Shown: piece by piece, positions 1-10,700 of the stretch
Layout: every line of letters begins with the position of its first letter
Numbering within the stretch: the stretch's first letter is position 1
Assembly: GCF_032362555.1 (NCBI RefSeq)
Contig: NC_083509.1
Coordinates: 9,819,001 to 9,883,000, forward strand
From: Amyelois transitella
Taxonomy: Eukaryota; Arthropoda; Insecta; Lepidoptera; Pyralidae
DNA: 64,000 nucleotides
Reading direction: 5' to 3'
Program-made: the position numbers and the translations under genes
The notes under the pieces: generated by a model
Seen by the model: only the letters and a program-made list of their open reading frames with translations
Told to the model about the DNA's origin: nothing
Databases searched by the model: none

Positions 1-84
1 TGTTTGAATACTAACCAATACTTTTACGGGTGAGGGAAAAAATCGTGAGAAAACCGTTCACATTCGGATGTGTAAACATAATCC

Positions 85-255
85 TATATGGGTTGGGTTC
101 CCCTGCAATGGTTGCGGAGATCAAATGGGAGTCACTTCGTATAAAAACCTGACTCACCCAATCCAAAATCCATGGTCAACGGTTTACCCCGGGCTCCTCT
201 CGTGGCGAGGATGCAACCGGGACTAAAGCCAAGAGGAAGAAGATCATGGTCTATA
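85..255 (+). repeat. SINE-like repeat, family C (relic)
   Basis: This stretch recurs in diverged form at about 45055-45235, 51460-51565, 52905-53050, 55410-55500 and 63310-63420. Shared landmarks in order are GGTTCCCCTG, GTTGCGGAGATCA, GTCGCTTCGTATAAAAACC, TGACT, CATGGTC, GGGCTCCTC and GGGACTAAAGCCA. No ORF and no clear tRNA promoter boxes are visible. The family's mode of movement is not shown by this copy. Confidence 0.6.
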
Positions 256-1424
256 AATACATAACAAAATGAAATGCAAGTTCATTGAAATATAAACAAT
301 TTATTCTGATATTTTTTTGTCTTTTTATATCTGAATCACAAAGCTTTCTTACATTTACTTTATGGAAGATAATAATCAATTAGATGTTCTGCTGTACCCT
401 GTTCGTGGTCATAACTCATAAGGCGACCCATTAGTTTATGGTCTCAGATGAAAGTAATTTACATTAGCTAAAAAATAATGAGACTTGACCAGAACAGAGC
501 AAATAGACAAATCTAAGTGGCATTATTGAAAAAAACTAACTTATGAAGAAAAATCATATATATTTTATTGTGATATATACACTGAGCAAAACAGGCCTAT
601 CAAAGCAACAATTAAAGCTTTTTTTAAATAAGGAATTGCCACCACAACTTATTTAATTTTTTTTCGTCTCAGCAGCAAAACTACATAAATACTGTAACTA
701 TTTTCGAAATATCTCAACGGGGTGACAAATTGCGTATTGTTTGCTAAAAAAAAGTCTTGGTTTATCAAACTATTACATTACAAAATAAACAATTTATGCA
801 TGTACATTGTAACTATGTTATCTAAATCGGATAACTAGTTAGTAGGAACGCTGCGCTGGACTGTTCGAAAAAAGTGCAGTTCATTTGACATTGTTGGGTT
901 AGTATGGAACGTACTTCTGTACCTCAAAAATTCCGGGATTCGGCATTGATACACCTAATGTTCTAATTATGTATTCGAATGCAAATTTACCTAAAGTTGA
1001 GGTGTTCGCTTAGTATGAAACGCGTTTTTGTAGCACAAAAATTCTGGGATTTCGTGATCGATAAGTTTAATATGATCATTCTTCTCTTATGTTTATAAAG
1101 GTGTTTATCATACCTAATATACGATAAGTTTCAATTTCTTGTTTAATAAAATTTCCGGGAGCCGCCTCCATACTTTCTTAGCAAAAATATTAGTTTATAT
1201 GCATCCGATTATCCGATCTCTAGTTATTTATTACAGATATTTGCGTAACCTGGCCACATTTATTTAATTTTATTGGATTAGGTACTAGGTATTTATAACA
1301 ATTAATGCAAAAGGTTATTTATAATTAATATTAAAACAGACAAGTAATTTATCAATAACATAAAAAGCGACCTTTAAAAAAATACAAGAAGTTACTTTTA
1401 TGTTTAGATATACTTGTTGACTTA
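256..1424. other. AT-rich intergenic DNA, no gene seen
   Basis: No supported coding sequence on either strand. The only structure I see is an old two-copy tandem duplication at 889-1110, listed separately. Confidence 0.6.
889..1110. repeat. diverged two-copy tandem duplication, period about 111 bp
   Basis: The motif TTAGTATGGAAC...CAAAAATTCCGGGATT starting at 899 recurs as TTAGTATGAAAC...CAAAAATTCTGGGATT starting at 1010. Similarity continues through TTGATA/TCGATA and ATTATG/CTTATG, giving two adjacent units of about 111 bp. Confidence 0.6.
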
Positions 1425-2204
1425 ACAATAATAATAATAATAAAGGCGTCGGGACGTGACGACCCCATCGCCCTCTGTGGAAGGGTTTCCTTCCCAGTGC
1501 AGGCAGTCTCCGCGGGGCGGCTTGTGGCGAAGCCGTTGGTGAGTGGCGACACCACGGACCCTACCTCCTGGGGAACATACAGACATGCGCCATACACACA
1601 TATACACACAGTGACACTTTCCCCGCCTCTGGCTTGCCTTGGCCGGCCGGCCAGAGTGGAGTCGCAAGAGCAGATCCTATGCTCCAGGATGGAAGTGTAT
1701 TGCACGTAATGGCGTAATAGCGGGGAAACCAGCACGGGGTCATGCCTCGTGCTCGTGAAACCGGGGCCGCACCTCTCGGCATCCTATAGCTGCTTTTAAC
1801 GTGTTGCGCCCTGGCCGCCGCATGGTGGCTTATTTAGGGTGCCCACAGGCTGCTGTATAGCCAATGAGCAGCGAGTCACCATCTGCCTAATCAAAATTAT
1901 GTGAGAGATTTTCGAGGCAGATGTCCGTATCTCACTCCATAGCCCAGAAATCCAATCCATTAGCATCCCATCCGCATGACCCAAATTAAGTAAATCCCTT
2001 CCTGGCAATAGTTTGGCAGCTATGGAGGGCTGTCCGTTGGTGCATCCCAATGGTTCATCAAGGGACAGATCTCCACAGCTGCAGCCATCTCACTTTAGAA
2101 CAAAAGGTACCAAAGGGCCTCTTCATGTTGGCTTCGGCCCCATGAACGCCTCCCAAATGACCGGGTCCCTATGGGCCCGTGCACATTTTACATGTACCAA
2201 CATA
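1425..2204 (-). mobile_element. non-LTR retrotransposon 3' fragment with TTA-repeat tail
   Basis: A GC-rich block markedly unlike its AT-rich flanks. On the minus strand it ends in GCCTTTATTATTATTATTATT, a simple TTA-repeat tail such as several non-LTR clades carry. No long ORF or domain is present, so it would be a 5'-truncated 3' untranslated region. Its right edge abuts the TTA-rich tail of the next minus-strand element, so the two are head-to-tail. It could instead be an extra-long 3' end of that element. Confidence 0.45.
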
Positions 2205-2594
2205 ATAATAATAAATAAATCGTTTATTATTCTCTCCACTTAATACTAATTTACAGAGTTTCATTTCATACTTAATCGATGGGGTACAAGTAATGCGAGT
2301 AGTAATATCAATAAGTGTGGAGAGAACTGGTGCCTGAGATAGGTAGGTAAGACCTCCTGTATTACAGGTCACCAGGCTCACTCCTCCCTATGATTTAAAT
2401 GATCTTGTACATCAATTTGACGCCGATAGTAGAAAAATTAAAGAAAAAGAGAAAAACTTTATACATAATGACAAAACATAAAAATACTTATCTAAGCTTA
2501 TGAGTAAAACCGTAGTGGGTGATTGTATGTGATATGTAAGTGTTCTTGTTTGTGTAAAATGTTGTTCTGTAGTGTGTAATGATGAGGTAGGAGG

Positions 2595-5525
2595 TTATGA
2601 AGTAATTTGTATGAGACGTTCAGTAGAATCGTAGTCAAGAGATAGTAACCACTTAAAAAGAGCCTTCTTGCAAAGATATCTAGACATTGGGTATATAATA
2701 AGAATATTGTTGGCTTTATTGTAGAGGAAGGCGCCAAGGAAGCAAAAGAACTTAAGCGCAAATCTAGTATTGAAGTGTTCAAGGTTACAGACGGTAGTCT
2801 TTCTTCGTTTGTTAGCAAAAAGACTCGGATTATATCTACACTGAGTGTGCATTTTACGAATAGTCGAAAAGACAAAGATCTGTCTCACCGTAAGGACTTC
2901 CCACTGTTGATACAGTTCGAATGTTGGATGACGAAAAGGAAGGGAAGCTCCTACTTTAAGTATCGCACGTTGAGCCCGTTCCACCTCAATGAGATGCGTT
3001 TTTGCAGCCCCGCCCCATGAAGTAATGCAATATCCGATTAGAGATTGACACAGTGCCTGATAAACCATTTTAAGAATTTTACGATCAGCTAAAGTTCTTA
3101 AGTATCTGAAAATATAGATGAGCTTGCGTAGTCTTGTCGTTAATGATTGTATATGAGTTTTGAAGGTTAGGGCAGTGTCAATTTCTACACCTAAGTATTT
3201 AATAGTATCAACACGATCTAACTTCAGGCATGAGCATTGAGGCGAAATATTATTGCACGTATGGGCAGTAATAAAACCGGTTTTAGGCCATTGAGTTTTA
3301 TTTAAAGCGAAGAACATATGTTTCGTTTTACTCAAATTCAATGTTAGCATGTTTGTGCTTACCCAGCCAGTGACCATATTGAAGGCAGTTTGGGCATTGC
3401 AATACGCTTCGTCCCACGTTTTACCATTAACGACAAGTGCGGTGTCATCGGCAAAAGCAAAGATTGTACAGTTTGGAACTTGTAGCTGGCAGAGGTCGTT
3501 AATATAGACAAGGAATAGCGTGGGACCCAATATGCTACCCTGTGGCACACCATGTGTTACGGGAAGTTGGTCGCTAATCAGGTTTCCAATTTTAGCTTGT
3601 TGGAGTCTATCCTGAAGATAGTCAGTCAGAAGTGACAGCGGCAATCCTCTTACTCCTACCGCTTGTAATTTTTGAATGAGAAGGGGGACCGAAACTGTGT
3701 CGAAAGCTTTTTTAAAATCTAAAAATATGCCGATATTTTTAATACCTAAGTCAAGATTGCGTACAATAGTGTCAGTCAAGCTATAGACAGCATCATCTGT
3801 TGATTTACCTCTTCGAAAACCAAACTGGGATGGAGCGAGGATTTTGCTGTTTTCAAGAAAATTAACTAAGCGATTATTAATGAGACGTTCTACAATTTTG
3901 GATAGTGCCGGTAATAAAGATATAGGTCTGAAGTTGTCAACACTGTTCTTGTCACCACTTTTATAAATCGGTTTAACTAGAGCAATCTTTAGAGCACGGG
4001 GAAAGACACCCGTCTGGAAAATTAGATTGCATAGGAATGTGATCGGAGTTGTGAGAATGTTCACATATCTCTTCAGCAAAAGGCTAGGAATGTTATCTAC
4101 ACCGGGAGCTGCATCGGTTTTTAAAGCCATTATTGCTGATATAATCTCTTCTTCGTTAGTTGGTAGTATAACAAATGAGTTAGGTGGGGGGTCTCTGTGC
4201 TTAAATTTAGTATTACGTGTTGTTATGGGTATAATCTTACGAGCGAGGTCACTTCCCACACTGGCAAAATAAGAGTTGATGTGATTGATACTATCTTTGG
4301 GTGCATGGTAGCTTAGTAGATTGGGTGAATGGTCAGTTTTGTTTTTAGATTGAGTTAGCTGTGTTATTACATTCCATAATTTTTTATGTGATTTGCCTGC
4401 TTCCGTTATAAGACTATTATCATACGCTCTCTTGGCCTTCTTTAAGATTATATTGCAAAAGTTTCTGTATCTTTTATAGGTACACTCTAATATTACATTT
4501 TCGGGATCCCTCTTATGCTTTTTATGTAAATTGTCCCTGTTTCTCATACATTTGAGTAATCCTTTGGTGATCCACGGTTTGGAGATTCGTTTCCTAACCG
4601 GTATTTTTTTAATCATTTCATTAGAGTTAATAGCTGTTTGAAGGGATTTAATGAGAAAATCAGCAGCATCATTAGCATCTGTCATCTGATAAATAGGGGA
4701 AAAATCAAAATCACTGATGGTTCTGTCCAAACCTTCATAGTCACAAAACTTAAAGGTTCTGACAGGTGCACGGGGGATTTCTGTCTTAAGATTAATATTA
4801 AGGACTATGGAATCATGGTCAGTAATTGATGAATCGATAACACAGCATTGGGGAAGACATTTTGTTTTAATCATTATATGATCTAAGCAAGTTTTATTTT
4901 TTCGCGTGGGTAGGGAATGTCCTGGCAGGATAGAATTAGATGCTAGCATGTTTAGGTAGTCATTTGCTCTGGTATCGAATTTAGACGGACAAATACTTAG
5001 ATTAATGTCGCCAGTTATAATAATGTTTTTGTAACGTGAGAGTTTTTTAAGTTGGAGTTCGAGGGAATTGATAAATTTAGTAGCATTAAGGTGATGGGGA
5101 GGACGGTAAATACCAATTAGACATGTATCTTCATTTATTCGTATTAATGTACTATTAGCTTCTAAGATCATTATTTGTTCAGTTTGTATTTTGAGCGATT
5201 TTTTGTAATAAATAACTACACCTTCATTTTTGGTTAGATGAGATAATGGATCAGACGTGATAAAATTGTAGTTTTCTAAGGTAGGAATAATGTTTGTCGA
5301 CGGTAAAAAGCACTCAGTTAGGACAATTAGGTCCCAGTCTATTTGAGAACGAGTCAATAGGGTTATAAAACTACTCCAGTTGAACGAGATGCTTCTAATA
5401 TTCTGAGATATAACTTTGAGATTGTACTTGTTTATATTTAATTTAGAATTTAAATTATCTATATCACATGTGAAACTCTCTGCCACAGACAGAGAGTCGA
5501 GACTGGAACTCAAGTTCCAGTCCAT
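2595..5525 (-). CDS. non-LTR retrotransposon ORF2: AP-like endonuclease and reverse transcriptase
   Basis: The 976-residue ORF2 starts at ATG; a TGA lies in frame 57 nt upstream, so this is the first possible Met. The N-terminal endonuclease shows SQNIRS (near 41), the TE catalytic pair in VLTECF, GIYRPP, GDIN (near 171), LDHIM (near 213) and SITDHDS. The reverse transcriptase shows VKPIYKSGDK, NFRPISLL, FGFRRGKSTDDA, FLDFKKAFDTV, HGVPQGSILGP and the catalytic FADD near residue 691. The C-terminal part (ALCQSLIGYCITSWGG, ERAQRAILK) is the usual post-RT region. It nicks target DNA and copies its own RNA. All key residues I can check are present. Confidence 0.9.
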   Translation of the reverse strand: MDWNLSSSLDSLSVAESFTCDIDNLNSKLNINKYNLKVISQNIRSISFNWSSFITLLTRSQIDWDLIVLTECFLPSTNIIPTLENYNFITSDPLSHLTKNEGVVIYYKKSLKIQTEQIMILEANSTLIRINEDTCLIGIYRPPHHLNATKFINSLELQLKKLSRYKNIIITGDINLSICPSKFDTRANDYLNMLASNSILPGHSLPTRKNKTCLDHIMIKTKCLPQCCVIDSSITDHDSIVLNINLKTEIPRAPVRTFKFCDYEGLDRTISDFDFSPIYQMTDANDAADFLIKSLQTAINSNEMIKKIPVRKRISKPWITKGLLKCMRNRDNLHKKHKRDPENVILECTYKRYRNFCNIILKKAKRAYDNSLITEAGKSHKKLWNVITQLTQSKNKTDHSPNLLSYHAPKDSINHINSYFASVGSDLARKIIPITTRNTKFKHRDPPPNSFVILPTNEEEIISAIMALKTDAAPGVDNIPSLLLKRYVNILTTPITFLCNLIFQTGVFPRALKIALVKPIYKSGDKNSVDNFRPISLLPALSKIVERLINNRLVNFLENSKILAPSQFGFRRGKSTDDAVYSLTDTIVRNLDLGIKNIGIFLDFKKAFDTVSVPLLIQKLQAVGVRGLPLSLLTDYLQDRLQQAKIGNLISDQLPVTHGVPQGSILGPTLFLVYINDLCQLQVPNCTIFAFADDTALVVNGKTWDEAYCNAQTAFNMVTGWVSTNMLTLNLSKTKHMFFALNKTQWPKTGFITAHTCNNISPQCSCLKLDRVDTIKYLGVEIDTALTFKTHIQSLTTRLRKLIYIFRYLRTLADRKILKMVYQALCQSLIGYCITSWGGAAKTHLIEVERAQRAILKVGASLPFRHPTFELYQQWEVLTVRQIFVFSTIRKMHTQCRYNPSLFANKRRKTTVCNLEHFNTRFALKFFCFLGAFLYNKANNILIIYPMSRYLCKKALFKWLLSLDYDSTERLIQITS

Positions 5526-5863
5526 GTTTTCTGTAGATAGACTGTGACAAACAAGTACATCGTCAGTATATTCTCAGTGGTTATCTTGATTTTATAGCAA
5601 TGTATGGAATATTTGGGAAACAGTGAAGTGATTTTGGAGTAAAAAGTAACTGGAATATGTATGAATTTTGATAGAAAACAAGCGACAGACGAAACTTTAT
5701 GTGCTTTATGTTGATTTGATTTGTTTGTGTGTGAATAAGTGTGGGTGAATGTTTCTACGGTTTTACAACTAGATAATACGCTAATAAAGAAAATATAGTA
5801 ATAATGAAACAAGAGATAGACAAGCCGAATTACTAAATAATTACGTGATAATGGCATGACTAG

Positions 5864-6754
5864 TCATGGTCCAAATTGTTTGAAGTCCTCTTCATCTGTG
5901 ATTTTGATTGGATCTTGACCTTCATGTCTCCTGACAAAAATTCTGCCATACGACGACCAAGTAGAGTGAATTTTATGCTCTTTGACTAGACATCGGGCAA
6001 GGAAAGCCAGCTTTTTGTTTTTATTAGAGAGCATTTCAGCAACATAAATCGGGCGCGCCGGCCCTGGAAGGCCAACATGCAGAGTATTTAGATGTGGCTT
6101 TTTATTTTGGCTGTTAAGTTTGTGGAATTTCTTGACCCCCGATATGAGTAAGTCTTTGGTCGTGGTGGTAACGAAGTCCACTATTATAGCATCCGATCTG
6201 GCCCGGTAAGCATCTCTGATTTGAGCATTATCTAATCTCGTATCTACTCCAACGGCTTTGGCCACTTCAGAAACATATTGAATATAAGCCTGTCTATTTT
6301 CACACTCCTTGTTTTGTTTCGGAATATTTCGAAGTTCAATTGTAGTTGAAATAGACTTCTTTTCCAAAGCCTCAATTTTATTTTCTAAAAGTTCAATACG
6401 TTTAGCTTGAATCGTATTATTTTTTTCAAGAGCCTCGACCTTGGTTATTATTGCATCGTGTCTGTCCGATAAAGTATTAACAGATCTTTGGAGCTCATCA
6501 TTTTTTAATATGAGAACTTGATTTTGTTGCTGGATTGTCATAAACATCTCCTTGATTTCAGTCATTGAGCTATCAGATTTGTGACCTAGTTCACCAATTT
6601 TACGCTTAAAACGCTTTGTTACGTTTGTAGAAGTCTCATTAGTCTCATTGTCTAGGTATGAGATATTAAGCGCGGAGTCCGATCCGTAGCATTCCGGCAG
6701 TTTATTAATGTTGGGACTAGGCGCCGTGCTAGGCGGTGAGCGATGCAATGACAT
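5864..6754 (-). CDS. non-LTR retrotransposon ORF1 protein (coiled coil plus FP-type C-terminal domain)
   Basis: The 296-residue protein starts at ATG with MSLHRSPPSTAP. Residues about 60-133 are heptad-rich and Glu/Lys/Leu/Ile-rich, a likely coiled coil for trimer formation. From about residue 135 (TTIELRNIPK) to the end it resembles the FP-type domain found in ORF1 proteins of several insect non-LTR clades; the family name comes from a baculovirus protein, but here the setting is a LINE. Landmarks are ELRNIP, GVD, DAYR, IIVDF, TLHVGLPGP and IHSTWSSYGRIFVRR. It is expected to bind element RNA and form the RNP. The stop is TGA at 5866-5864, and ORF2 follows after a spacer. Confidence 0.8.
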   Translation of the reverse strand: MSLHRSPPSTAPSPNINKLPECYGSDSALNISYLDNETNETSTNVTKRFKRKIGELGHKSDSSMTEIKEMFMTIQQQNQVLILKNDELQRSVNTLSDRHDAIITKVEALEKNNTIQAKRIELLENKIEALEKKSISTTIELRNIPKQNKECENRQAYIQYVSEVAKAVGVDTRLDNAQIRDAYRARSDAIIVDFVTTTTKDLLISGVKKFHKLNSQNKKPHLNTLHVGLPGPARPIYVAEMLSNKNKKLAFLARCLVKEHKIHSTWSSYGRIFVRRHEGQDPIKITDEEDFKQFGP

Positions 6755-7140
6755 AATTATTTAGCGTGAGCTGACTAGAACTACTGTTAAATATATCCTC
6801 GAATACACAAAGTTTCAAAGTTTTCAAAGTTCACAAATTCGTCTTGGAAACAAAGATTGGTTATAAAATATTTACCGCAAAAGCCAGTTATCGATAACAC
6901 AAGATCCAGTCAGCAACAGTCTGCTACGAAAAGTTCGTTCGCAGGAGTTTCGTAGCTCCTGCGTCACACGATCGTAGCAGCTCGTAGCACTGACCGCTCG
7001 GGCCCGTAGCGAGGAGTCGTCGTTTCTTGGCGCGTCGTAGAGAGAGACAAAAATAGCAGCCGTCTCTTATCGTGGCGGAGGTGAAGTCTGTCCCCGCACT
7101 CGCTACAACTGGTCGCCGCCGGGTGGGGGATCGCGTTTGC

Positions 7141-7741
7141 AAAAATATTTTATTTTCGCTTGAAGTTAATGCAGGGGATTATCACACTTAAGAGAACACT
7201 ATGTAATGGGTGATTAGCTTGCACTGTTTTAATTTTTTTTAGTAAAATGTGGCGACACGTCTGCTCAGAATCAAGTTCACGGGCGAAGAAAGTTTAACAA
7301 ATTTACATTGTTCAACTATTAAAATTAGTTTGTTGTATTTAGTTATACTGATTCGACTTAATAATATTGTCACAGTAGGTAGACTTTTTTTCGTACTTTA
7401 ACAGAACGAGGTTTGTTATTATTGTTAGAATAACAACTCAAAATTAATAATAAAAAAATTGCTAGTGTATCCAACTTTAACCACAGTAACTAAGTTTTAT
7501 TGTTGCGATGGCATTATTTTTTCTCAGTAGACTTAAAGCGAAATTACAACAGAAAAAAAAAGACTTAAATAATTATTAAATTCAATTAAATCACATCACA
7601 AATCAACTATATATGTATTTAATATACACAAAACACTTATATAAAAACAAATTATATCCCAATATACTTTAAACATTTTTACATGCGCAATATACAACCG
7701 TAATCTTGGTCCGTTATGAGATAAGGCGTTATATATAATCA
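7141..7741. other. 3' flank of the SPT2 gene, no other gene
   Basis: AT-rich. It holds the 3' untranslated region and downstream flank of the minus-strand SPT2 gene, whose stop is at 7742-7744. I see no other gene or clear repeat. Confidence 0.5.
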
Positions 7742-10700
7742 TCAATCATCGCTCAGCCGGCGGGTTTTCTTTTTTCGTTTTTTCTCCATGGCTTCCATCT
7801 TCATATCTTCTAAATCTTCCATTATGCCTGAAAATTAAAATTTTCAATAAAGATATGTGAAATTTCAGACTGAGTAGGCGATGTTAACAAAATTATATGG
7901 TGCAACACTGCAATCCATAACTTCTCAGAGGAAAAATGGTTGGAAAATATAACAATGTTCTGCGTTTTTATGCTCCAGCCCCCGTAGTATGCCACACGCG
8001 AGGCTGTTTTTATCGCGCGGAAAAATTAATCGGACAATACTATACTTGAAAAATGTGGACAACTTTAGTTTCTATTAATTCTAATAAATGTGCATTCGCA
8101 CAAACTGAGGAAAAGATACGACTCTCGCTTGACTTGCGTCGGGTGACTTATTTACAAGTTTAGAACAAAAAAGACTTACCAATTTTCTTACTGATGTATT
8201 CTTCTCGCTGCTGCCGAGCAAAACTGGATTCCATCATTGGGTCATCGTCGTCGTCGATGTCTCTGTATCTAATAAAAAAAAAAAATACTACTTAATACTC
8301 TGAACTTTAAATGAAATTTAAACTTTATAAAAATTATTAAACAAATCTAAGCTTAAAATTAAGTAAAGATTCAAATCTGAGCGGAAGGGACACTATACTT
8401 ACTTTGATTTATCATATCCGAATATTTCCCTAATGTGCGTGGAATAGTCCATATTTTCATCGCCGTCGTCGATAAAATCATCCATTTCAGAGTCATATTC
8501 AGAATCCGAAGGAACGGCGCGACCTTAAAATAAAAAAATATGTTAGCTTTGCACTATACAAATACCTATAACACTTTAAATTTATTCACGAACAGCTCTG
8601 TGCTGTTCGTAAATAAATTTCGACAGGAAAGACCCTTGTAGTGCTCCGGGGTTTCCAGATATAAATTTGGACATTTTTACAACTATTTTGATAATTTAGC
8701 GATCATATATCAATATCTAACAATGCAACACCTATAACTTACTATTTACCAACAATTAAACTAATACTAAATATTTATGTGTGAAATTAAACTAGCAAAT
8801 TTTAGAAATGCTTTTGCTGATGGCCTAAGCTTTGTAAAATGCTTTTGAAATAATGATATAATTGGTCTTTTTTCAGTACATAAAATAAATATATTTTGCC
8901 TTTGGTACTTACGTTTTGGCATTCCCTTCATCCCGTTGGCCTGCATTTTCCGCCTCACGTCGCTAGGAGGAAATTGTCGACCACCGTCGGGCCTCTTCCC
9001 GCCATTAGTGTTTTTCAACGAATTGACATGTTTATCAAAATCAAAACTATTGCTAATTTTCTCTTTACTAGATCCAGGCACAGACTTGCTACTTTGCACA
9101 GTTCTATCGTTCTTTAAAGGCACTTTACCATTTTCTGGAAGACATTTGCCATTCTCTATTCTACCATTTAGTTTAGGAGATCCATCATGTGAACACTTCT
9201 GTTTTATCATTCCAACCTTATCTCTATCATTCTTCTGTAACTGGTCTTTACCTACTTTCGGAATAGGTTTTCCATTAGGGTTTTGGCCATTAGAATACTT
9301 CCCATCATTCTTACTTGGTATTGTGAATTTCCTCTCTGGATTCTTATCTATCCTGTAAGTGTTTTGGCTCTTTAGATCAATATTTTTCTTGATTTCTTGT
9401 TTGTTATTTGATTCTCTAGAACTAGAAATACCTTTATCAGATTTAGTTGTTCTTTCCACTGATGATGATTTGGATTCAAGTTTAGTTCTTGTTTTGTCTA
9501 ATCGCTCCCTATCTTTGTTTAACCGCTCTATCTCCCTGTCTAATCTCTCTCTTTCTGCTCTCATTCTGTCTAACTTCTCTCTGTCTAACCTTTCCTTTTC
9601 CAATTTTTCTCTATTGAACTTCTCCCGATCTGATCGCTCTCTGTCTGATTTGTCTCGTATAGCTTTGTCTCTCTCCTGTCGTTGTCTTTCTTTCACCCTT
9701 TCCAACTCATATTTGTCTCTGTCTGATGCTTTGGATCGGTCATTTAGTTGGTTGCTAGACATTTTGTCATTTACTTTTGGAATTCTTCCAAATCCTCCAG
9801 ATTCAGGTTTCTTATCCCTAACTGTTTCCTCTTTTTGAACTGAAACAAAAATATTTTTTAATAAGTGATTTACATCGATAGAAATTAAATTATTACTTAG
9901 AATAATTTTTGCATGTCATTATGAATATTTGAGAAAAGAAATTTGTTAATGACATCATTTGGACTATTAAGGTAATGATGGTCAATAACTATTTACTTAG
10001 TAACAATTACAATTAAACATTAATCATACTTGGCAACTTAAGTCTAATTATAATAATGTCAATGTTTTAAATCACTGTACTGAAAAGGAGGTAACTTATA
10101 AACAAGCAATCATCAAAGTCAAAAATTATATTGTATTTGTGTCATTACTCACTTTTTGTGCCTCCCGCCTTCTCGGCCTCCAGTCGTTCCAGCCGCCTTT
10201 GCCGGCGCGCCATCTCTTCTTCATACTCGCGTTTCTGCTTCTTCGTCATCAACCTGATGCGAATTGCGAATATTAATAAAATTGATCACTTTGCCTGCTA
10301 AACTTACCAAATTAAAATATATTATTAAAGGGTCTATTGGTCTTCTCTCTCATTCTTCTTATGAGTGTAACCTTAAAGTTAGATAAATATAGAGACAATA
10401 AGGCAATGTCTTGTCAATGATCAAGAGTAACCCCCATTGGACATAATGTTTTGATAAAATTTACTTTATGAAAGCAAAACCCAGCCTTGTCCCGCATTTT
10501 GGATTATCTAGTGAATAAATTTGGATATAAAAATTTGTTATGAAAAAATATATATTGAATAATCTTTTTGTTTTAAATACAAATTAAGAAAATATTTTAA
10601 GATAACTATGAATACAATACCTTTCTGCCTCCTGTTCTGCTATCATTTTTTTAGCGGCTACTTCTATCGGCTCACTCTTCTTCTGCTCGGCCAACTTCAA

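Larger units (their letters stand above)
2205..7140 (-). mobile_element. two-ORF non-LTR retrotransposon (CR1/Jockey-like), apparently full length
   Basis: On the minus strand the order is: GC-rich 5' region (about 7140-6755, CpG-rich, promoter-like), ORF1 (6754-5864), a 338 bp spacer, ORF2 (5525-2595) and a 3' region of about 390 bp ending in AATAAACGATTTATTTATTATTATT at 2230-2205. Both ORFs are uninterrupted, so the copy is young. A small palindrome (CCTGTATTACAGG, about 2355-2368) lies in the 3' region. I could not fix the ends by a target-site duplication, so the boundaries are approximate. The clade is inferred from ORF1 type and RT style; a CR1-like or related Jockey-superfamily clade is most likely. 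Confidence 0.8.

Noticed and set aside
5864-6754. baculovirus gene or viral insertion because of FP-type similarity
   Set aside because: This domain is known in ORF1 of insect non-LTR elements, and the neighbouring ORF2 with endonuclease and RT shows that the unit is a LINE.
6924-7142. 72-residue minus-strand frame in GC-rich DNA
   Set aside because: It lies in the 5' region of the CR1/Jockey-like element; GC-rich DNA keeps frames open by chance.
8936-9838. Long open frames on the plus strand opposite SPT2 exon 6 (Ser/Leu/Asn/Phe-rich)
   Set aside because: They are mirror frames of the repeated Arg/Asp/Glu/Lys codons of SPT2. Composition is repetitive, with no start context or splice support.
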